Translations under genes and position numbers: made by a program | Assembly (NCBI GenBank): GCA_964247055.1 | Contig: OZ176054.1 | Span: forward strand, 10,230,001-10,294,000 | DNA: 64,000 nucleotides | Source of the DNA: Paragordius varius | Taxonomy: Eukaryota > Nematomorpha | Direction: 5' to 3' | In this document: piece after piece, positions 50,201 through 59,000 of the stretch | Position numbering within the stretch: the stretch's first letter is position 1 | How the letters are laid out: each line of letters opens with the position of its first letter | The notes under the pieces: generated by a model | Seen by the model: only the letters and a program-made list of their open reading frames with translations | The model's database searches: none | Told to the model about the DNA's origin: nothing

Positions 50201-53023
50201 CAGTTTTCTAAGTACATATTTTATATTTATTTTAAAAAATTTTGAGTTTCCCCAATTTATTAGGTTTATAATTTTGTTGAGATATAATTATTTACAAATA
50301 ATCAAATAGAATGACACAAGATTTGTGGTTGAAAACATAGAACCCGGGAATTACTCTATTATGTTACAAACAGCATATGGCAGAGAAAGGGACATATCTC
50401 GTCAAATAGTGACAGATTTTTACTGTAAGTCAATTCGTTTTATAATTATATTCTTTAAATCTTTTAGTTTAAACCATGGGCAATGCAAAACCCTCGGCTG
50501 TTTTCAGGCAGCCCGTGAAAATATCCGAATAATACTAAATAAAAACGATTGTATAATTCTTTAAATTCTATATATTTAATCTTATTGAAAAAAATACTAC
50601 AATAATATCGAATTTCCCTTAATATGTATTAAAATTAGATGATATTATTTTCTTATACATCTATTGTCAGCATTTAAAAAGCTTTTTAGGTGCTTCATCA
50701 AAAATATTATATAATATTTAATTTTAGACGACGGCGAGACACTTACTGGTAAATTTTATAAATTATATGCAAACTTTACTGCGCTTAATAATATTTTGCG
50801 GTTTACGCAACCAAACAATTGAATTCAATCTAAAAATGAACTAAAAAACAGAGTTTAAAAACTCTATTGATATACCATATTATTATTGGTTAAAATTTTT
50901 AAATGGTAATTAACGAATCATAAGCAATATAGGCCTTATTATTTTCGATATGTGGAAAATTTTGATAAATGGTTTAAAAAAGATATATTATTTGTTAAAA
51001 AGCTTAAACTTCAAAATTCGCATCATTGATATGTTTCATTCGGATCTCAAAGTCAACTATGCAGAAAAATGACAAAAATTTTTTAATAGAGGTGGTTGTA
51101 TCGCACAATTACATATAAATAGAGCATGATATGTTTCATCTTCACCCTATACCGCAGTTTAATTTTTGTTAGTTAGTTGAAATTAGATTAAAAAAATATT
51201 TAATTAAAATTATAAAATTAAACATTTTTCATAAGACAATAAATACAATTATGATTTGATCGACCATATTTATGGCCATTAATTCCATATTAAAGTATAC
51301 TTTTTTGTTTTATCTTTGATAAATAAACACACAGAGCTCTTAATCCAAAAACTCACTTAAAATTTGTCAGGTTTTTATATTTTAAATGTTTCACTGTTGG
51401 ATTATCGACGTTATAATTTATCCATATAATTATTAAACCAATCTAACTATGTGTAAAAATCATTCATATCAACAGCTGAGATATTGGGTTTTCTCGCTCT
51501 AAATGCTACTTAACGCTTTATAACCTTAATTATATATAATAATATTCAAAAATAAAAGGTATTTCGATAAAATATTTGTCTCTCTCTATATATATTATAA
51601 ACATTTTAATGGTTTACGGTCTAATTTATATCTCTTAATCCAATTATAATATACCATTTGCACTTCAAGAGTGTCTATGAACACTTCAAGTTGGTCCTTA
51701 AACACTTTAAGTTGATTTTTAAACACTACCAAATTTTTAAGTTTTAATTTAACCATAATTTTTGCATTTATTTTTTATTTTATTATATTTTTTTTAATTT
51801 TTATTATAATCTTTATTCAAAAACCACTTTTTTGTTCTAATGTTTGTCCAATTTAACAAAATTAATAACTTTTAAATATTTTCAATGAAAAATTATAATT
51901 AATAACCCAGAAAACTTACATTATTATTAATTATTTTTAAAATCTCAATGTAATTAAAAAAAAAATTGAGAAATTAATACAGATGTACGATTTTGAATGA
52001 TTAAAAGTATATTGATTTAAAATATCTGTTAAAAATTATAAAATAGATGAATGATACACGACATGATTGATAAAAGTTAAAAAAATAAGTCAAAGGACCA
52101 ACTTGTGGTGTTCAAGAACACTCTTGAAGTGCAAATGGTATAGCTGATCTTAAAATGAAATTTAATGTCAAAACAACATTATTACATTTAAAGTCAATTA
52201 ATTGTGAACTATAATCATATAATTATTTTTCTATGCCAGTATTTTATCCATTTAACGAAAAATCAAGAATTAATTTTTAACGAGTACGAGATGAGGATTA
52301 TTTATATATTAATTTAGATTATTTTTTTAATGATGCGCAAAAACCATCGATTGCATAATTTTGCCCAAATTCAAAAGTGTCTTTTCAGTTATTTAAATTT
52401 CACACTCACTCCGGGGTAGTACCACAAAAGAAGACGTGTTATTAATTATGTTTTAAAGGTGATTTATTGAAAATAACCCAAAAATATTTAGAACCTGCTC
52501 TTTTCATTTGGATTATAAGATAATGTTATCAAAAAGCTTAGTCCAAATTTTCTGAATATCCTAAATAATTGTTTCATAAATTGTATTGGTAATATAGAAA
52601 GCGAAAATATACTTAAGGATGATTATGGTTGTATCAATAAAAATATCTTGCAAGTATGTACAAAATATTTGGAATTGAACCCAACCAACCAATATCACAT
52701 ATTTTTGGAGTCAAAAAGTAAAACTTTATTGGATACGCTTACTGATGTCACTAAGTATTTTTAGTTAAAATATTACAATCATATTTTTTCTTGTAAATAA
52801 ACCGAAAGCGAAAAAGATATCAATAGAAATTAGTCCAAATATACTTATATGTGATGACATAAATTTAGTATAAATATGTTTATCTTAGGATGGTAATTGT
52901 TTCAATATGAATTTGAATGGAATAATTTTTGATGATGATGAATATTTTTTGGTGTATAAACCCAAACCCAACTTTAACAATTTTTATGGGAAATTGGCTT
53001 TCTCGGTTGTTGGATCTATATGA
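33494..53023 (+). CDS. Micro-exon secreted protein gene, copy A (complete, spliced)
   Basis: Unrecognised secreted protein of about 755 residues. Exons: 33494-33533, 34113-34298, 36330-36416, 37061-37117, 37184-37267, 37861-38016, 38100-38111, 38726-38752, 38792-38797, 40332-40379, 41699-41842, 42068-42088, 42438-42464, 42490-42522, 42777-42803, 46116-46202, 46230-46304, 46559-46606, 46687-46743, 46812-46880, 47053-47115, 47309-47317, 47375-47392, 47425-47448, 47473-47517, 47772-47807, 47885-47896, 48004-48027, 48054-48155, 49507-49700, 50310-50424, 50728-50748, 52598-52717, 52809-52867, 52889-53023. The lengths add to a whole number of codons (2268 nt with stop). Nearly all junctions are phase 1. 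Layout: signal peptide 1-13; globular region to 203, ending RSKR; acidic middle; basic N/G/R region about 390-430; Gly-rich hydrophobic segment about 447-483; Cys-containing C-terminal region. Exons up to 46743 are supported by paralogue C; those after it rest on splice sites and frame alone. Function unknown. Confidence 0.85.
34113..34298 (+). CDS. Copy A exon 2: start of globular domain
   Basis: 62 codons between TATAG and donor GTATGG. Residues shared by all three copies include GPY-Q-TY-I-WR in the middle and LALKIVP-KI near the end; A and B also share YFHDHL. This is one of the best conserved parts of the family. No known domain recognised. Confidence 0.92.
34299..36329. other. Intron 2 of copy A
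   Basis: 2.0 kb. A block at 34600-34950 (GGGCTCCGGACTC ... AGGGCCGCGGTTTGAG) has higher GC and may be an unclassified decayed element. The rest is AT-rich and featureless. Confidence 0.45.
36330..36416 (+). CDS. Copy A exon 3
   Basis: 29 codons, phase 1 at both ends. Shared core T-I-R-Y at the start and S-T-I-D-K-T-Y before L-E at the end; the same 87-nt length is kept in B (58908) and C (13662). Confidence 0.92.
37061..37117 (+). CDS. Copy A exon 4
   Basis: 19 codons; core Q-N-A-R-N-V-R, I-C-K-A-F-L-I. The acceptor is a bare ATAG without a pyrimidine tract, at the same place in all three copies, so it is used despite looking weak. Confidence 0.88.
37184..37267 (+). CDS. Copy A exon 5
   Basis: 28 codons between CAG and donor GTATAT. 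Contains a conserved N-glycosylation sequon N-L-T and the stretch PLISY, then NYV and IYDP; same length in B and C. Confidence 0.92.
37506..37756. mobile_element. hAT-like MITE
   Basis: CAGGGGTGTCCAACC to GGCGGGCCGCGTGTTGACC and ACCCCTT; in an intron of copy A between exons 5 and 6. Confidence 0.72.
37861..38016 (+). CDS. Copy A exon 6: ends with furin-type RSKR site
   Basis: 52 codons. Conserved INKIHAGI, SLYPNN (sequon NNS here and in B, NNT in C) and VGTKTRNKP. The exon ends in RSKR just before the splice junction, RTKR in copy C: a proprotein-convertase type site closing the globular domain. Confidence 0.93.
38100..38111 (+). CDS. Copy A exon 7: 12-nt micro-exon
   Basis: GTGATATCACAG between TTTAG and GTATAA, adding G-D-I-T. 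Copy C keeps it (A-D-I-T, 11713-11724). Confidence 0.78.
38726..38752 (+). CDS. Copy A exon 8: 27-nt micro-exon
   Basis: Between AACAG and GTATTA, encoding G-L-F-K-G-P-S-K-R. Counterparts are at 62204-62230 (B, 27 nt) and 8567-8590 (C, 24 nt); the Pro-Ser pair is shared. Confidence 0.85.
38792..38797 (+). CDS. Copy A exon 9: 6-nt micro-exon
   Basis: AATTGG between TTTTAG and the strong donor GTAAGTG, adding E-L. It is 39 nt after exon 8, exactly the spacing of the 6-nt exon in copy C (8522-8527). Confidence 0.75.
39034..39586. mobile_element. Family-2 MITE
   Basis: TATACCATTAAGAGTGTCC with TTCAAGTTGGTCCTTGAAC repeats; ends CTTTCTTGAAGTGTAAATGG. In an intron of copy A. Confidence 0.85.
39671..39858. 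mobile_element. Small (~190 bp) inverted-repeat MITE
   Basis: CAGTATGAGTAAATATATATTGC against TGCTAGAACG / CTAGCAATGTATACTTATAC; inner TGCCAAATAGGATATGC against GCTATTTGGCA. In an intron of copy A. Confidence 0.72.
40332..40379 (+). CDS. Copy A exon 10: acidic 48-nt exon
   Basis: Phase 1 at both ends, encoding an acidic 16-residue stretch starting DEFFNDD. Only a doubtful degenerate counterpart is seen in C near 7960-8005. Confidence 0.72.
41699..41842 (+). CDS. Copy A exon 11: 48-codon acidic exon
   Basis: Between CTACAG and donor GTACAT. Contains the hallmark HPLSPIPE followed by PPAEW at the exon end; copy C has HPISPIPE and NPPAEW in an exon of the same 144-nt length. Confidence 0.92.
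42068..42088 (+). CDS. Copy A exon 12: 21-nt micro-exon
   Basis: Encodes N-Q-V-N-E-N-E between TTTTAG and GTAAGT. Copy C has N-Q-V-N-Q-N-E at 4344-4364. Confidence 0.88.
42438..42522 (+). CDS. Copy A exons 13-14 (27 and 33 nt) around a 25-nt intron
   Basis: Exon 42438-42464 encodes EILNAVNPN; intron 42465-42489 is GTACTT...TATAG, 25 nt; exon 42490-42522 encodes AELEAWLSDVS. Copy C has the same two exons around a 23-nt intron (3460-3482). Confidence 0.9.
42777..42803 (+). CDS. Copy A exon 15: 27-nt micro-exon
   Basis: Encodes S-I-A-S-E-D-F-N-A before donor GTATGT. The C counterpart (3370-3396) gives S-I-A-P-E-E-Y-K-T. Confidence 0.88.
42932..43945. mobile_element. Tc1/mariner-like MITE, AGAGGG type
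   Basis: ACACTGTGCGCAAACAAAAT to TTTGCCAGTGT; arms share TTATTTGTTGACGAC / GTCGTCAACAA and ATAACCAGC / GCTGGTTAT with the copy at 62300. A separate small palindrome (43318-43442) sits inside. In an intron of copy A. Confidence 0.72.
43318..43442. repeat. Short inverted repeat
   Basis: AGGATTTACAAGT...AATATCAACAG against GGTTGATATTCCACAACTTG and TGTAAATCCT, with an inner palindrome GAATCCCAG / CTGGGATTTG. Probably a tiny MITE nested in the element at 42932. Confidence 0.65.
45523..45877. mobile_element. Family-1 MITE
   Basis: TATACCATTTACTGTTATAA to AACTGTAAATGGTATAC with four left subterminal CAAATTCACCCTTGA repeats; in an intron of copy A. Confidence 0.85.
46116..46304 (+). CDS. Copy A exons 16-17 around a 27-nt intron
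   Basis: Exon 46116-46202 (acidic, E-A-E-S then EEDEA), intron 46203-46229 (GTATGT...TTTAG, 27 nt), exon 46230-46304 (SSDEEPDEKR near its end). In A the intron is also open in frame, so it could be read as coding; copy C shows it is an intron because its 25-nt version shifts frame and meets a stop unless removed. Confidence 0.88.
46559..46606 (+). CDS. Copy A exon 18 (48 nt)
   Basis: Encodes a polar stretch with QPNENV and KEE at the end; same length and motif in copy C (216-263). Confidence 0.88.
46687..46743 (+). CDS. Copy A exon 19: basic exon
   Basis: Begins D-N-K-Q-G-S, continues Lys-rich and ends IKPPRP. Copy C (89-148) has the same start and IKPPKP, with one extra codon. Confidence 0.88.
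46812..46880 (+). CDS. Copy A exon 20: Asn/Gly/Arg repeat
   Basis: 23 codons built on a G-R-N/S-N unit repeated three to four times (GRNNGRNNGRSNGR), low complexity and strongly basic. Between ATATAG and GTAATG, phase 1. The C counterpart would lie off the left edge. Confidence 0.8.
47053..47115 (+). CDS. Copy A exon 21
   Basis: 21 codons, PKSIPKIPTG then SSLLGALS, leading into the hydrophobic glycine-rich segment. Between TTTAG and GTAAAA. Confidence 0.8.
47238..47284. repeat. (TA)n microsatellite
   Basis: Two TA runs with one break, just upstream of the 9-nt micro-exon of copy A; such runs may vary in length and change the short intron. Confidence 0.88.
47309..47317 (+). CDS. Copy A exon 22: 9-nt micro-exon
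   Basis: TTGGCAAAG between TTATAG and GTAAAAG, adding V-G-K. It follows a (TA)n tract. Kept because it is phase 1 at both ends and joins two glycine-rich pieces; there is no paralogue to confirm it. Confidence 0.6.
47375..47517 (+). CDS. Copy A exons 23-25: glycine-rich hydrophobic segment with two tiny introns
   Basis: Exons 47375-47392 (18 nt), 47425-47448 (24 nt) and 47473-47517 (45 nt), split by introns of 32 and 24 nt. Spliced, they read GGLLAGGFLATTIGGLIGG followed by L-V-G-S-K-G: hydrophobic and small-residue rich, like a glycine-zipper, fusion-peptide-like or membrane-inserting segment (inference). Unspliced, the frame is broken. Confidence 0.82.
47772..47807 (+). CDS. Copy A exon 26 (36 nt)
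   Basis: Encodes a polar N-N-N-Q-D-V-S-I-S-N-T-E piece between TGTAG and GTATGT, phase 1 at both ends. Confidence 0.72.
47885..47896 (+). CDS. Copy A exon 27: 12-nt micro-exon
   Basis: CAACCAATAATG between TATAG and GTAAAA, adding T-T-N-N. Phase 1; no paralogue available for confirmation. Confidence 0.55.
48004..48155 (+). CDS. Copy A exons 28-29 around a 26-nt intron
   Basis: Exon 48004-48027 (G-T-T-V-E-P-Y-D), intron 48028-48053 (26 nt), exon 48054-48155 (34 codons with sequon N-V-T, then SQTDDCLSIKIDVP). The latter starts the Cys-containing C-terminal region. Confidence 0.75.
48385..49102. mobile_element. hAT-like MITE with 8-bp target duplication
   Basis: CAGGGATTGGAACCGGAACC to GGTTCCGGTTCTAATCCCTG, flanked by GTATTAAC and GTATTGAC (7 of 8). 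Sits in the intron between copy A exons 48054 and 49507. About 718 bp, no transposase. Confidence 0.85.
49507..49700 (+). CDS. Copy A exon 30: largest exon of C-terminal domain
   Basis: From ACAG at 49506. Alternating hydrophobic and polar residues (YGIQGYDMWIEDG, YIFEYELSLVPD, VVFNMY) suggest beta strands. Two donors are possible: GTAAGA after 49668 (phase 1) and GTATGC after 49700 (phase 0). The second is chosen because the next exon is open only from phase 0. Confidence 0.78.
50310..50424 (+). CDS. Copy A exon 31
   Basis: 38 codons from AAATAG to donor GTAAGT. Begins with sequon N-D-T, then FVVENIEPGNYSIML (second sequon N-Y-S) and a basic RERDISRQIV stretch; reads like further beta strands. 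Phase 0 to phase 1. Confidence 0.78.
50728..50748 (+). CDS. Copy A exon 32: 21-nt micro-exon
   Basis: Between TTTTAG and GTAAAT; encodes Y-D-G-E-T-L-T across the junction. Confidence 0.65.
51649..52142. mobile_element. Family-2 MITE, best-kept copy
   Basis: TATACCATTTGCACTTCAAG to CTTGAAGTGCAAATGGTATA: the terminal 20 bp pair perfectly, so this is the least decayed copy. In the 1.85-kb intron before copy A's last exons. Confidence 0.88.
52598..52717 (+). CDS. Copy A exon 33
   Basis: Phase-1 acceptor AATATAG; open frame containing YGCINKNILQVC and YLELNPTNQYHIF. The donor GTAAAA after 52717 is chosen because it joins in frame to the next exon; the frame stays open to 52761, so the exon end is uncertain. 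Confidence 0.65.
52809..53023 (+). CDS. Copy A last two exons around a 21-nt intron, with stop
   Basis: Exon 52809-52867 (ISIEISPNILICDDINL), intron 52868-52888 (GTATAAATATG...CTTAG, only 21 nt), final exon 52889-53023 starting DGNCF and ending in TGA. The final exon is 44 codons, beta-rich looking. A poly(A) signal follows at 53065. Confidence 0.78.
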
Positions 53024-53064
53024 CATATTTGAATGTAATTTGTAATTTGTTATGCATTATAACC

Positions 53065-53070
53065 AATAAA
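53065..53070 (+). terminator. Poly(A) signal AATAAA, copy A
   Basis: AATAAA 42 nt after the TGA of copy A. In such AT-rich DNA it could be chance, but it sits where expected. Confidence 0.45.
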
Positions 53071-54521
53071 TGATTTTAACTTTTATACTTATTTATAATT
53101 ATTTTATACTGACAAACTATAGTGTCTATTTAATAACCCCTTGTCTTTAATCTATAATATTAATTCGAAACTGTTTAAATATAATGGCTTAAAATTCAAT
53201 TTTTGCCTATATAATATCACATCAGCTCAATTTTTTTTAAATATTATGCTTTTAACAAACTTCTATTACAAGTCAAATATATTAAATGGATACAATTTTT
53301 TGTATATTATAATATATTATAAACAATATTCCATAGCAATTCAATATCTATATTAAACGTCTTGATTATGTGTGTCGCCAAAGATATACAGTACTTCTAT
53401 ATATTGGCTTAGTTTTCTTAAAATAAAAGCTAAAAAGATTACTCGACCAAATATTTTAAAGCACGCTAATTTACACCACACATTAGTTCTGATAAATTAT
53501 GGAATTTTGAAAAAAATGGGATTCTCATGGTGCTTTTGCGTTTCAAATAAAAATTTAGGTGAAATCGAAAACGCTAACTAATTTTCCTAAACTTGCAAAA
53601 GTGGTAAGATAGCGCGAAATCCGTTTTTATATTGTATGCTGCAGTATTATTTAAATAGTATATTTTTTAAAAAAGTACATTAGGTTTAAAATTCATTTGG
53701 CAAACTTTTAGCGTATTTTATGGTATTTTGAAGCATGTCGGAAACGGTAAAATAACACGTTGAGATATAATAAAAACACTCAAAAAAACAATGGAGTATA
53801 CATTTTTAACATCCGGGTAAGATATGGAAACAATTATATTTAAAAAATATATTAAATTTGCGTTGTATATATATATTTTTTATGTAGATAATATTTGCAT
53901 GTTTTAATCAAGGTAAAACAACGTATGAATCTTTAATACAGAGGTGATACAATACTAGATTTATCTATGAACTAAAGTTACATATAGGTATTCAAATTAT
54001 CTAACTTAATATTATAATATCTTTAAGTATTATTTTAAATGTGACCTAATCATCTAATATAAATGTTTATCAACAAATTATGTAAAAAAGTGGTTTTATA
54101 AAATCTTAAAAAATTTAATACCGTCTCAACCATGTTTTAAAATACTCTAAAATACGCTGAAATAAAATTATGCCTATTTTTATTTTTTAAGTTTGTGTTT
54201 TTTAAATGTTACATTTTTGATATCATCAAAATCTTATCGCATCTCGCTTTTTTTGAATTTAATAAAATAGCCCATTTTAGAGGAGCCAAAAAATTGGTTG
54301 TTTGAGGCCTACATCTAAAAAATATATAAACACTGTTGTGAAAAGTTTGATATCTTTTGATATTTTTAGCATAACAAAATATTTGACTTCATGGATCTTA
54401 ATTCTGCGGTTTTGGCATGAAGCCATTACGACAAAGTAAAACTTTCTGCACCGTACGATCCAACCATGATAATCCCAAGATATTTGTCTACAAGAATGTA
54501 TTATATATTATATCCAATTAC
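53071..54521. other. Spacer between copies A and B
   Basis: No gene recognised. The open frames at 53141-53356 and 53372-53581 have no splice pattern, motif or paralogue match and are probably chance. Confidence 0.5.
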
Positions 54522-55538
54522 ACAGTGTATACAAAAAAATATTAGGAAAATATATATATTCCGATAGAAAAATGTAACAGGAATCTGTGATGCTGGTAGT
54601 TTTAAGCTTACGAGTGATATAAAAAAGTTATTTACATTTTTGTGGTAGGTTATCCAAATTTGACCACATTTTTTGTAATAATTTTTTTTTTGATGAAAGC
54701 TAAATGCTTTATTCCAAAAAATATAACTAAATTATATCAAAAAACTACTTAAAAAAAGCAAAACAATATTTTTATAATATTTTAATTTTTAGATGTGGTC
54801 TAGTCCCATTTTTGCTCTTCTTAAACGGGCTAGTTCTTATAAAACGCAAAAATACCGTAGAAAAATTCATTTTTTTGCAAAACTTTGTAGAAGCGAACTT
54901 CATCCTTTTTTTAGGCATGATGAAAATTTTATAAAAACTTTTTTAGATATTGTTAAAACACTTATTCCAAAATTAATGATTTTGAACATTTCTATCACCT
55001 CAAAGTTTTGATTAAAATATACTTTTGCCTTCAAATTCATGCAAAAAATTGTATTTTTATATAAAATTCACCAGAATTTGAAAGACCATTAATTAAAATT
55101 CTAAAGCTTTATAAATGTTCAGCATCATCATATGGAGATATGCATTTTTTATAAAATATTTTTTTGGTGTCCAAATTTAGCATACATTTAAAATTTTATT
55201 GCGAAATTTTGGCATTTTTGCGTTTTTTTAAAGAAACCTAGCCAGTTTTAAAAGAACAAAAAACTTTGAAACTTTCGGCACATAATAAAATTTATATATC
55301 ATAAAAATATTTTTTTGCTTTTTAAAAGTAGCTTATAATGTTTAGTTATATTTTTGGAAAGAAGCATTAAGCTTTCATTGCCATTTTTTATATGGAGCAT
55401 TTAGGACAAAAGTGTAATAACTTTCTTATATCACTCGTAAAGGCAAAACTAAAAGCAAGATGATATGATATATTTTACTATCAAAATATATTTATTTCAT
55501 CCAGATATTTTTCATCACCCCTAATTTTGTACACTGTA
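54522..55538. mobile_element. Tc1/mariner-like MITE, complete inverted repeat
   Basis: ACAGTGTATACAAA to TTTGTACACTGTA. Arms of roughly 250 bp: GAGTGATATAAAAAAGTTATT...AAAGCTAAATGCTTTATTCC left, GAAGCATTAAGCTTTCATTG...ACTTTCTTATATCACTC right. About 1.0 kb, between copies A and B. The open frames inside are not genes. Confidence 0.8.
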
Positions 55539-55772
55539 TATATATATATATTTCATAAGAATATTTTATATACCCTTCGATTTAGTGATCAATGTAATTA
55601 CAGTGTCGAGTGTAATGACGCATTTTTTGATTTTTAATACATTACCAGAAAGTTTTTTGCGATTATGATGTAAGTATTTTATCAGTTTTAGGTGATGATA
55701 TGCAAACAAAAAAATGCAAACCTACTACGTAACTGATTCGTAAATATCATAAAGTGTAACATTTACTAATGT

Positions 55773-55818
55773 ATTTGATACGGCAATGAAAGTATTGGCC
55801 TAAGGTAAAAATACTGGT
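55773..55818 (+). promoter_or_regulatory. Conserved upstream block, copy B
   Basis: TTTGATACGGCAATGAAA and AAGGTAAAAATACTGG, about 170-215 nt before the start; match to the block at 33205 of copy A. Confidence 0.6.
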
Positions 55819-55935
55819 TATGTTTTTAGTCAAATTCAGCCAAAAATATATATAACACGGTAAAATTATCCGTTAAAATAAATATTGATTTTAGGATCGT
55901 TAATAATTAAAACTAATCGATACCGTGGTATCTAT

Positions 55936-55958
55936 AATTATAAAAAGTCGATTTTCGC
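55936..55958 (+). promoter_or_regulatory. Likely core promoter or 5' UTR block, copy B
   Basis: AATTATAAAAAGTCG ATTTTCGC, matching the block at 33447 of copy A with few changes, 30-55 nt before the ATG. Confidence 0.4.
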
Positions 55959-55989
55959 GATTGATATCATAATTATTTTTTCTAACAAA

Positions 55990-56029
55990 ATGATCCTTAT
56001 ATACTTGTCCCTGATATTTTCGGTTAAAG
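55990..56029 (+). CDS. Copy B exon 1: signal peptide
   Basis: M-I-L-I-Y-L-S-L-I-F-S-V-K with donor GTAATT, differing from copy A at two residues; 40 nt in both. Confidence 0.9.
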
Positions 56030-59000
56030 GTAATTTTTTTATATAATTGTTTTTTATCAAATAATATATAGTTAACTATAATTTTAACAGTATTGTCAGT
56101 AATTGATGGAAATGATCCATATTTTTAATAATTTTTTTAAAGAGCGTAACACTTTTCCAATGCGTTTGGCTAGGAAACTGAATTTAATATAGCCTGAAAA
56201 ACAAGCTAAACAATTATATATTTTATATTGTAAACTATAATTTAACTGTTATGTCAGTTATCGAGTCTGTGAAAAGTTAAATATCTGAAATAGACTATAA
56301 TTGAAAACACGCCCAAAAAGTGCGATTTAATTAAATATTGTGAATTATTTTTTTCATTTTTGCACTTGCCTACCAATATTAAATTTATACAATATTAAGT
56401 AATTAATAAAGAAGTCTTGTAAAAAGGGTCAATAATTTGGCTCTTTGTAAAAAATGATTTACCATTGCCAAGAAAAATTCATTTTCAAAGTTCTGTATGG
56501 ATTTGAATATAGAACCAGCACAGGCTTTGCAAATCTTTTATAATCCTATATTTGAAGGATAGATTATCAGAGTAAAATGAAATTAAGCGAAAATCATATA
56601 GAAGATTGAAATTAAAATAATATAGGCAAGTAACCAATGATTTGGATACGTAACAAATATTGTTAAGCCATATTTTTAAATATATGATCTAAAGATATTC
56701 ATTATAGTAATATTAATTTATATTTATACATCTTAATTAGAAAGTTTTTCTAGACACTCCATTTAATTTGCAAGCAAGTTGTCAAATAATTAATACATAT
56801 TACACAACGTTTGTTTTATGAAATATATTTTAATATCCTTTAAAAATACTGATGGTAAACCAAAGTGGCACAAAATGTTTTTCTATCATATAATAATAAT
56901 TTATTCTGATTAAAATTTCAGCCAAAAGGTGCTGAAAAATATTTTTTTTGTGATCAAACGCTAAAAATCCATATAGCTTTGTCGGTTGTGGAGCCCACTT
57001 ACTTTCATGATCATTTGATGTACGGCCCTTATAACCAGCAAACATACGTTATTTTGTGGCGAAATTCAAAATATACTGCAAACGAGATTCTTCGCAATAA
57101 ATTGTATTCACGTGTACCCCTGGCGCTAAAAATAGTGCCACTGAAAATTGTCAATGAAAGTATGGAATATATATTTTTGCTATACGCCAAGAAACCCATA
57201 ATTTTTTAAGCGGTAGAGAAAACTCATAATTTGGATTTTATAAAAAGTCAAACCTCCATTTATAAAAACGCTTGTGTAATTTAACTCTTTTACCCCTTTT
57301 GGTTTTAGTATTTTTTTAGGCAAATTAGGGGTGGACCGCTAATGCATTCATAATTGTATTTATCGTGACTGTATCGCTAGAATACTAACAATAAAATCAA
57401 ACATATGTTCATTGCTTGATTTTTAATAATTATAAAACATAAACTTGTATTGCAGTGAAAAATAAAATTATAAAAGGTAAAAACCAAGATAAATATTTTT
57501 TAAACTCCAACAATATATTTTTAAACCTTGATATTATTAAAAATAATTTAATTGATAGTGAAATATATCATTGATTCTGTTACCAATTTGCAAATTAATA
57601 TTTATTTCCCTAAACGAAAGATTATAATTAATATCAAGATTAAAAAAATGTGGCTGTCTTATAAAAATATATGTCTTTTAATTAGGTTTTGCCTTTATAT
57701 TTAATTTTCACTGAAATGGAAAAATTGTTATTTATTTGCCATCACAATGTTTTGAACCCTCCTAAAAACAAATTTTGATAGGGTGATTTTGTTTTTTATG
57801 TCTAATTATATCATATATTGAATTACGGTTGATGTCCATAAATATCTTCTGTTGAAAACAGTCGGACCAGTAATTAATTTTGACCGTCAATGCTACATAC
57901 AAATTTACTATAAATATAAAAAAAAGTTTATAATATATTTTCTCTTAAATTGGTTTATAAAATTGAATTTTTTCTTTTTATGAAACTCATAATTAATCAG
58001 AACTATGATTAAATTTGATCTCATATGGTCAAAAGTCTATTATTAAAGGCAAAAATATATTGTACATATATAAAGTAATGTTTCATATTTTTTGCATGAA
58101 CTCTAGGTGTTTTACCATTTATATTTTTTGTTACCTGATATCATTGTTTTTGATTTATTTTAAAGCGGTCACAATCACGCTGTGAAACATTTATATCCGT
58201 TTGATGTGAACAAAGCTACATTATTTTACATACATTATGTCTAATAACTAAACCGCCTTTTTAAAAAATGATTCAGGATATTATAATATGTGTAACTTTT
58301 CGATTCCAACTAGTCAAACCAATTTCCTAAGCCTTAACTCTACTAAAAGGGATAACAGTTGATATAATTCAATTTTTTCGTAACCAAAAACTATACCTTA
58401 CATTATTTATTACCTTTGCTATAATATATTCATCAGATTATTTACTATCTGCCAAAGACAAGCTTAACATTACGTATACTAAGTAAACATTTGTTACCTT
58501 GTCGTTGTAAATTATGTCATATAAAATTGTACGTATGTATATATGATTACGTATTTCACACTTTTAACGAAAGATAGGCATCCTTTTTCTCCGCTAAAGA
58601 TATTCCAATCTATTTTTATTTGTTAACAGTGTGATAAACATTATTTTGGTGACTATTTGTGTAACCAAAAAAAATATATTTTATCCTAGGGTAATGAACC
58701 TTGAGCTAGACACTGATGGTTAATGAGCCGGCTTAAGTGACACATATCAAAATCTAAAATCTCTTATTGCTTAAGAGTTGAGATAGGAAAATTTCCTGTC
58801 ACCATTTTGGGGCTAAATAACATATAAAACAATTCTACAAATTTTATTTAAGCCTGTGCATTTTTTATATTGCTTAATTAACATATATATAATATAATTA
58901 TTTATAGCTATCAGATACCAAATTACAGCTTATCTATACCAAAGCAAAAAGGGGTTTAGATCTACGATCGAAAAAACCTACCATAATTTGGAAAGTAATT

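Noticed and set aside
52459-52523. Open stretch GDLLKITQKYLEP before copy A's last exons
   Set aside because: No GT donor before its stop, and the exon at 52598 already joins in phase to the previous exon. Perhaps a decayed duplicate, since KYLE recurs at 52650.
54793-55011. 72-codon open frame
   Set aside because: Lies wholly within the inverted-repeat element at 54522-55538.
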